NCBI GenBank assembly: GCA_030248135.1
Contig: JASANC010004230.1
Span: forward strand, 1-64,000
Length of the DNA stretch: 64,000 nt
Direction: 5' to 3'
Source of the DNA: Theristus sp. LFF4_11
Lineage: Eukaryota > Nematoda > Chromadorea > Monhysterida > Xyalidae
The notes below the pieces were generated by a model, which did no database searches, had not been told where the DNA came from, and worked only from the letters and a program-made list of their open reading frames with translations. Below are positions 61,347 through 64,000 of this stretch, piece by piece; the stretch's first letter is position 1, and the number at the start of each line of letters is the position of its first letter. A program made the translations under genes and the position numbers.

Positions 61347-61878
61347 ACCGTCGATGCATCGAGTCAACCGCCAGCGGCGCAGCCGACCGGTGCATTTGGC
61401 TCGGTGTTGCACGACTATGACATCGTGCACCTCATGCAGGTTTGCTTCTTCTCAGAACTGTTTTTTGTAATTTTTTTTATTTTCATCGTTAGTTTAGAGC
61501 CGAATAAAAGCAACTAGCAGACTTTTTTGCACTGAAATGATGAATGTTTTGCAGGATTCCGAAGTTCAAGCGGCGTACGTCGACCTGGCCAGCAATCCGT
61601 CGAACGTCGCAAAACACATGAGCAATCCGAAGGTCCGTGGTTTCTCCGACAATGACATACAAATCAAGTCCTTTTCCTAATGCTGCAGTGCTTTTTTCCA
61701 ACACGTTCAGATCGCGCGGCTGGTGGACTTGATGCAGAAGCGCACGGAGGCACTGGCGAAACAAACGGCAGCGGCAACAGCGGCGGCGACGGCCAGCACG
61801 TCAGCGGCAGACGCCCGGCAAAGCGTGCAAACCCATGCTGCTGAGTCACCGTCACAGGAAGATGTGCAGATTGGATAG
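61347..61878 (+). CDS. 3' end of a gene with an STI1-type segment (partial)
   Basis: Three phase-0 exons (61347-61439, 61555-61632, 61711-61878) end at TAG 61876-61878. The middle exon, with the end of the first, reads DYDIVHLMQDSEVQAAYVD then LASNPSNVAKHMSNPK. This matches the STI1 pattern (DPEV-x-AA...-NP-x-N-x-x-K...-NPK) found at the C-terminus of the Hsp70-interacting protein ST13/Hip and in Hop. The last exon gives a helix (IARLVDLMQKRTEALAKQ) and an Ala/Thr/Ser-rich tail. The segment suggests a co-chaperone or client-binding role, but without the N-terminal exons (for example TPR repeats) the family cannot be settled. Confidence 0.65.
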
Positions 61879-62744
61879 CCCAACAACGTTCGGGGGGGGG
61901 TGATATGAAACGTATGTTTAGTTGAACCAGTCAAGCGGATGCCGATGCACCTCTTCCACTATTGTTGTTGTCAACAAACTTTGGATGATTTGCATGATGA
62001 CAGCTGTTATGAACTGTGAAACGGAGATTTTTTCAGATATTTAATTATTTTGAAACACTGGGGCTGATTTTTGTGCTGCAAAATGCAAGCCAATTTTTAT
62101 ACAACGCATTTTCATGTTTTTCTACCTTTCTTGGCCCCTCTACTTCTTTGGTCGAACTTTTTAACAAAACCTTCCATCCGCATCCACTAGTAATTTCGCT
62201 TGTCTATCTCTATGCTGCAACACCAACATATCGCAGAATTTTCGCTCCTCATAATAAATCCATACAATATTTATGAATGTATTCTTTTTGTAAAAACCTT
62301 GTATTTTGATTTATTGTTCCAAATATTGCAAATGTATAAATTTAAAGAACACTGAGAGAACGAATGAAACGACTTTTAAAAATATACCGGATATAACGAA
62401 TTCACATAGAATTTGTATCACAATAAGAAAAACTCGAAGCAAATAAACGTGCACTACGAAACAAATAAAACAAACCAACTGAAAAATAATAATTTTTCAT
62501 ACAATTTAAAACAGGAAAAAACAAAATCTCTCGTCAGAATACACGCACGCGTGGAAAGCGATTCGATTTGTACCCGGGTGTCAAGAACAAGATCATAAGC
62601 AACGGTAAAAAAATAATGCAATTTGAAAACAAACAAATAAAACAGGCGTTGAAAATTTGAACAAAAAAGGCCAACGACCGAAACAGGATAAAATAAAGAA
62701 CGATAAAATAAAAACAAGGAAAACAAACAGCTGAAAACGAGCGG
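61879..62744. other. Convergent 3' intergenic region
   Basis: AT-rich sequence between the STI1 gene and the Spinster-like gene, both ending here. A poly-G run near 61892 and several AATAAA/TTTATT-like strings are present; no coding signal. Confidence 0.5.
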
Positions 62745-63987
62745 TCAAGTTGTCACAAATGCAGGGTTGTCAGCGGCCACTGACTCGTCGTCATCGACGT
62801 TCAGGCACAAAGGCTCCGCTGACGGATGGCCCACTGCTCCAGACTGAGTCGCTTAAAAAAGGGAAATGTGAGTTATTAGCTCGCGCAGAATCAATCAGTT
62901 GATAGCACGCACGTCATCTCGTGAACTTCACTTTTTCAAATTCTCCCACAAATTCAAACATTCAACAAAAGTTCAGTCAAACTCTAAATTATCGGCAATC
63001 CGCTAATTGGTTGGTGATTACGTGATATACACGTTTTATGTGCAAGCATTGCTGTGGAGGCGGAGCCTGTCCGGCACAAAGAGCATGCACCACCTGATCA
63101 CCAACCAATCAGCTGATTGCTTCAATTTATAGTTCGACTGTAGACATGCCGCTTCAAATTTCAGTTTAGTAGACAATTTCTTTGAACTGCTAAAATCCAG
63201 TTCTTTGAGTAAGGAAAACTCAAGAACGGTGTCAATAGAAACGAGAATATGCCGAGCATCCCTAACGGTAAGCGTGTGCACTCACCGAGGCACGCAGTTT
63301 CGGCAGCCTTGCGATCATCATCCACGTGGGAAGCGGACGCAAGGAACAGCGCACCGCCGAAGATCAACACGAACGGCGCAACGTAGAGCGCGCGCTGCAG
63401 ACCGTAGAACTCGGAGGCGTACGACTTGTCATCGTCCACTAGAAAACTGGAGATCTGCAACAAACACACCACTGTTGTTTGCAGCATGTTCAACGAGGAT
63501 TTTGTTGCTTTGGGTCTTTCTATTCTCGTCAGGAGGTTCACGTCACTGTTGATCAACAACTTCAATGGAGCATGACAATAGTTTGTCCGATGGTTTTACG
63601 TGGACCGTCACGCACTACGTCTGGCACGATCACCCAGATGCAAATCATTGACTGATTTTCTCGAGCGCTGATTGGTTATCTAGTCAGTTGTCTACTACGC
63701 AACTACCAAGTAGCTATGGAATCCAGCAACACTGACCTGACCAATGAGATACGGACTGAATGCGTCGCCGAACAAATGCGTCATTAGAATCTGGAACGCT
63801 GATGCCGTCGCCCGCCGACTCGGCACAACAATGTACTGCAAATTCAAAGTCGATTGTAGCCAATCAGTGAACTGCATTGCTTTGCTGACATTAGCTAAAA
63901 ACAGAACAGTCCCAGACCAACCAGTAACATGTCTACAACGACCGCCCAGTTGAAGCACAACAACGTGACCGCGATAAAGATGAAAAC
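62745..63987 (-). CDS. Spinster-family major facilitator transporter, C-terminal part
   Basis: Four exons (63987-63922, 63835-63737, 63454-63286, 62851-62745) are phase-consistent, and the gene continues beyond the right edge. The recognisable core is NWAVVVDMLL joined to YIVVPSRRATASAFQILM, followed by HLFGDAFSPYLIG. This matches the conserved segment of Spinster/SPNS proteins (NWA-x-V-x-DMLLY-x-V-x-P-x-RR-x-TA, then HLLGDA-x-SPY-x-I). SPNS proteins are lysosomal or plasma-membrane lipid exporters, including lysophospholipid and sphingosine-1-phosphate carriers. Exon 3 supplies a final membrane helix (APFVLIFGGALFLASA) and the last exon an acidic tail ending DNPAFVTT. The N-terminal half lies outside the window, so the substrate subgroup cannot be judged. 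Confidence 0.92.
62974..63140. mobile_element. Palindromic MITE, 167 bp (copy D)
   Basis: It starts CAGTCAAACTCTAAATTAT and ends AATTTATAGTTCGACTG with TA at the right; the left flank is TT, probably a mutated TA. The centre (GCTGTGGAGGCGGAG) closely matches copy A at 8988-9152, so both belong to one family. It sits in the last intron of the Spinster-like gene. Confidence 0.85.
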
Positions 63988-64000
63988 CTGCAGTGTTTTT

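Noticed and set aside
1..64000. tRNA, rRNA, CRISPR arrays, bacterial operons or prophage
   Set aside because: No cloverleaf with a GGTTCGAATCC-type arm, no rRNA-like stretch and no regularly spaced direct repeats were seen; intron-rich metazoan genes rule out a prokaryotic reading.

Overview
This is nuclear DNA from an invertebrate animal. Genes are broken into many short exons with GT-AG introns, and acceptors are usually TTTCAG or TTGCAG. The recognisable products are metazoan: sarcalumenin, a type II BMP receptor, a calpain and a Spinster-type transporter. The acceptor style, small introns and ShKT-like six-cysteine modules suggest a nematode or a close ecdysozoan; this is inference and no species is claimed. 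I rebuilt the gene models by hand from splice signals, requiring reading phase to agree at every junction. Where all phases agree I say so, because that is the main evidence for the models.

Layout, left to right. 0.6-7 kb: a Thr-rich mucin-like 3' exon, a two-membrane-segment protein of 255 aa, a 0.8 kb non-autonomous DNA transposon and a 93-aa cysteine-rich membrane protein, all genes on the minus strand. 8.6-19.0 kb: one 24-exon minus-strand gene for a 1,627-aa, largely disordered Gln/Pro/Ser-rich protein; it includes 22-nt and 18-nt microexons and a donor that overlaps an in-frame stop. 20.5-25.1 kb: two more minus-strand genes for disordered proteins (204 and 222 aa). 25.1-31.8 kb: AT-rich sequence with no supportable gene. 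31.8-35.9 kb (plus): a 15-exon atypical calpain, 606 aa, with an MGC acylation-type start and no penta-EF-hand domain. 36.5-40.3 kb (plus): two adjacent secreted-protein genes that together carry eight compact six-cysteine modules, one per phase-0 exon. 41.0-46.2 kb (minus): a complete 14-exon BMPR2/Wit/DAF-4 type receptor, 990 aa. 49.2-58.7 kb (minus): a complete 8-exon sarcalumenin-like gene, 2,009 aa. 61.3-61.9 kb (plus): the 3' end of a gene with an STI1-type segment. 62.7-64 kb (minus): the 3' end of a Spinster-family transporter that runs off the window.

The most unusual object is the sarcalumenin gene. A signal peptide and an EHD/sarcalumenin GTPase core, with an altered G3 motif and an acidic insert, are followed by about 1,300 residues carrying 26 copies of a C-x-[FY]-R-x-S-C-Y motif. 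Seventeen of these lie in a 51-aa (153-bp) acidic tandem array that looks recently amplified, and a further relative of the motif sits on a separate last exon. This is a candidate giant ER/SR-lumen calcium buffer fused to a GTPase.

TA-flanked palindromic MITEs of about 110-170 bp recur in introns of four genes, and a separate 210-bp dispersed repeat occurs near 0.4 kb and in a BMP receptor intron. No rRNA, tRNA or CRISPR array was seen.
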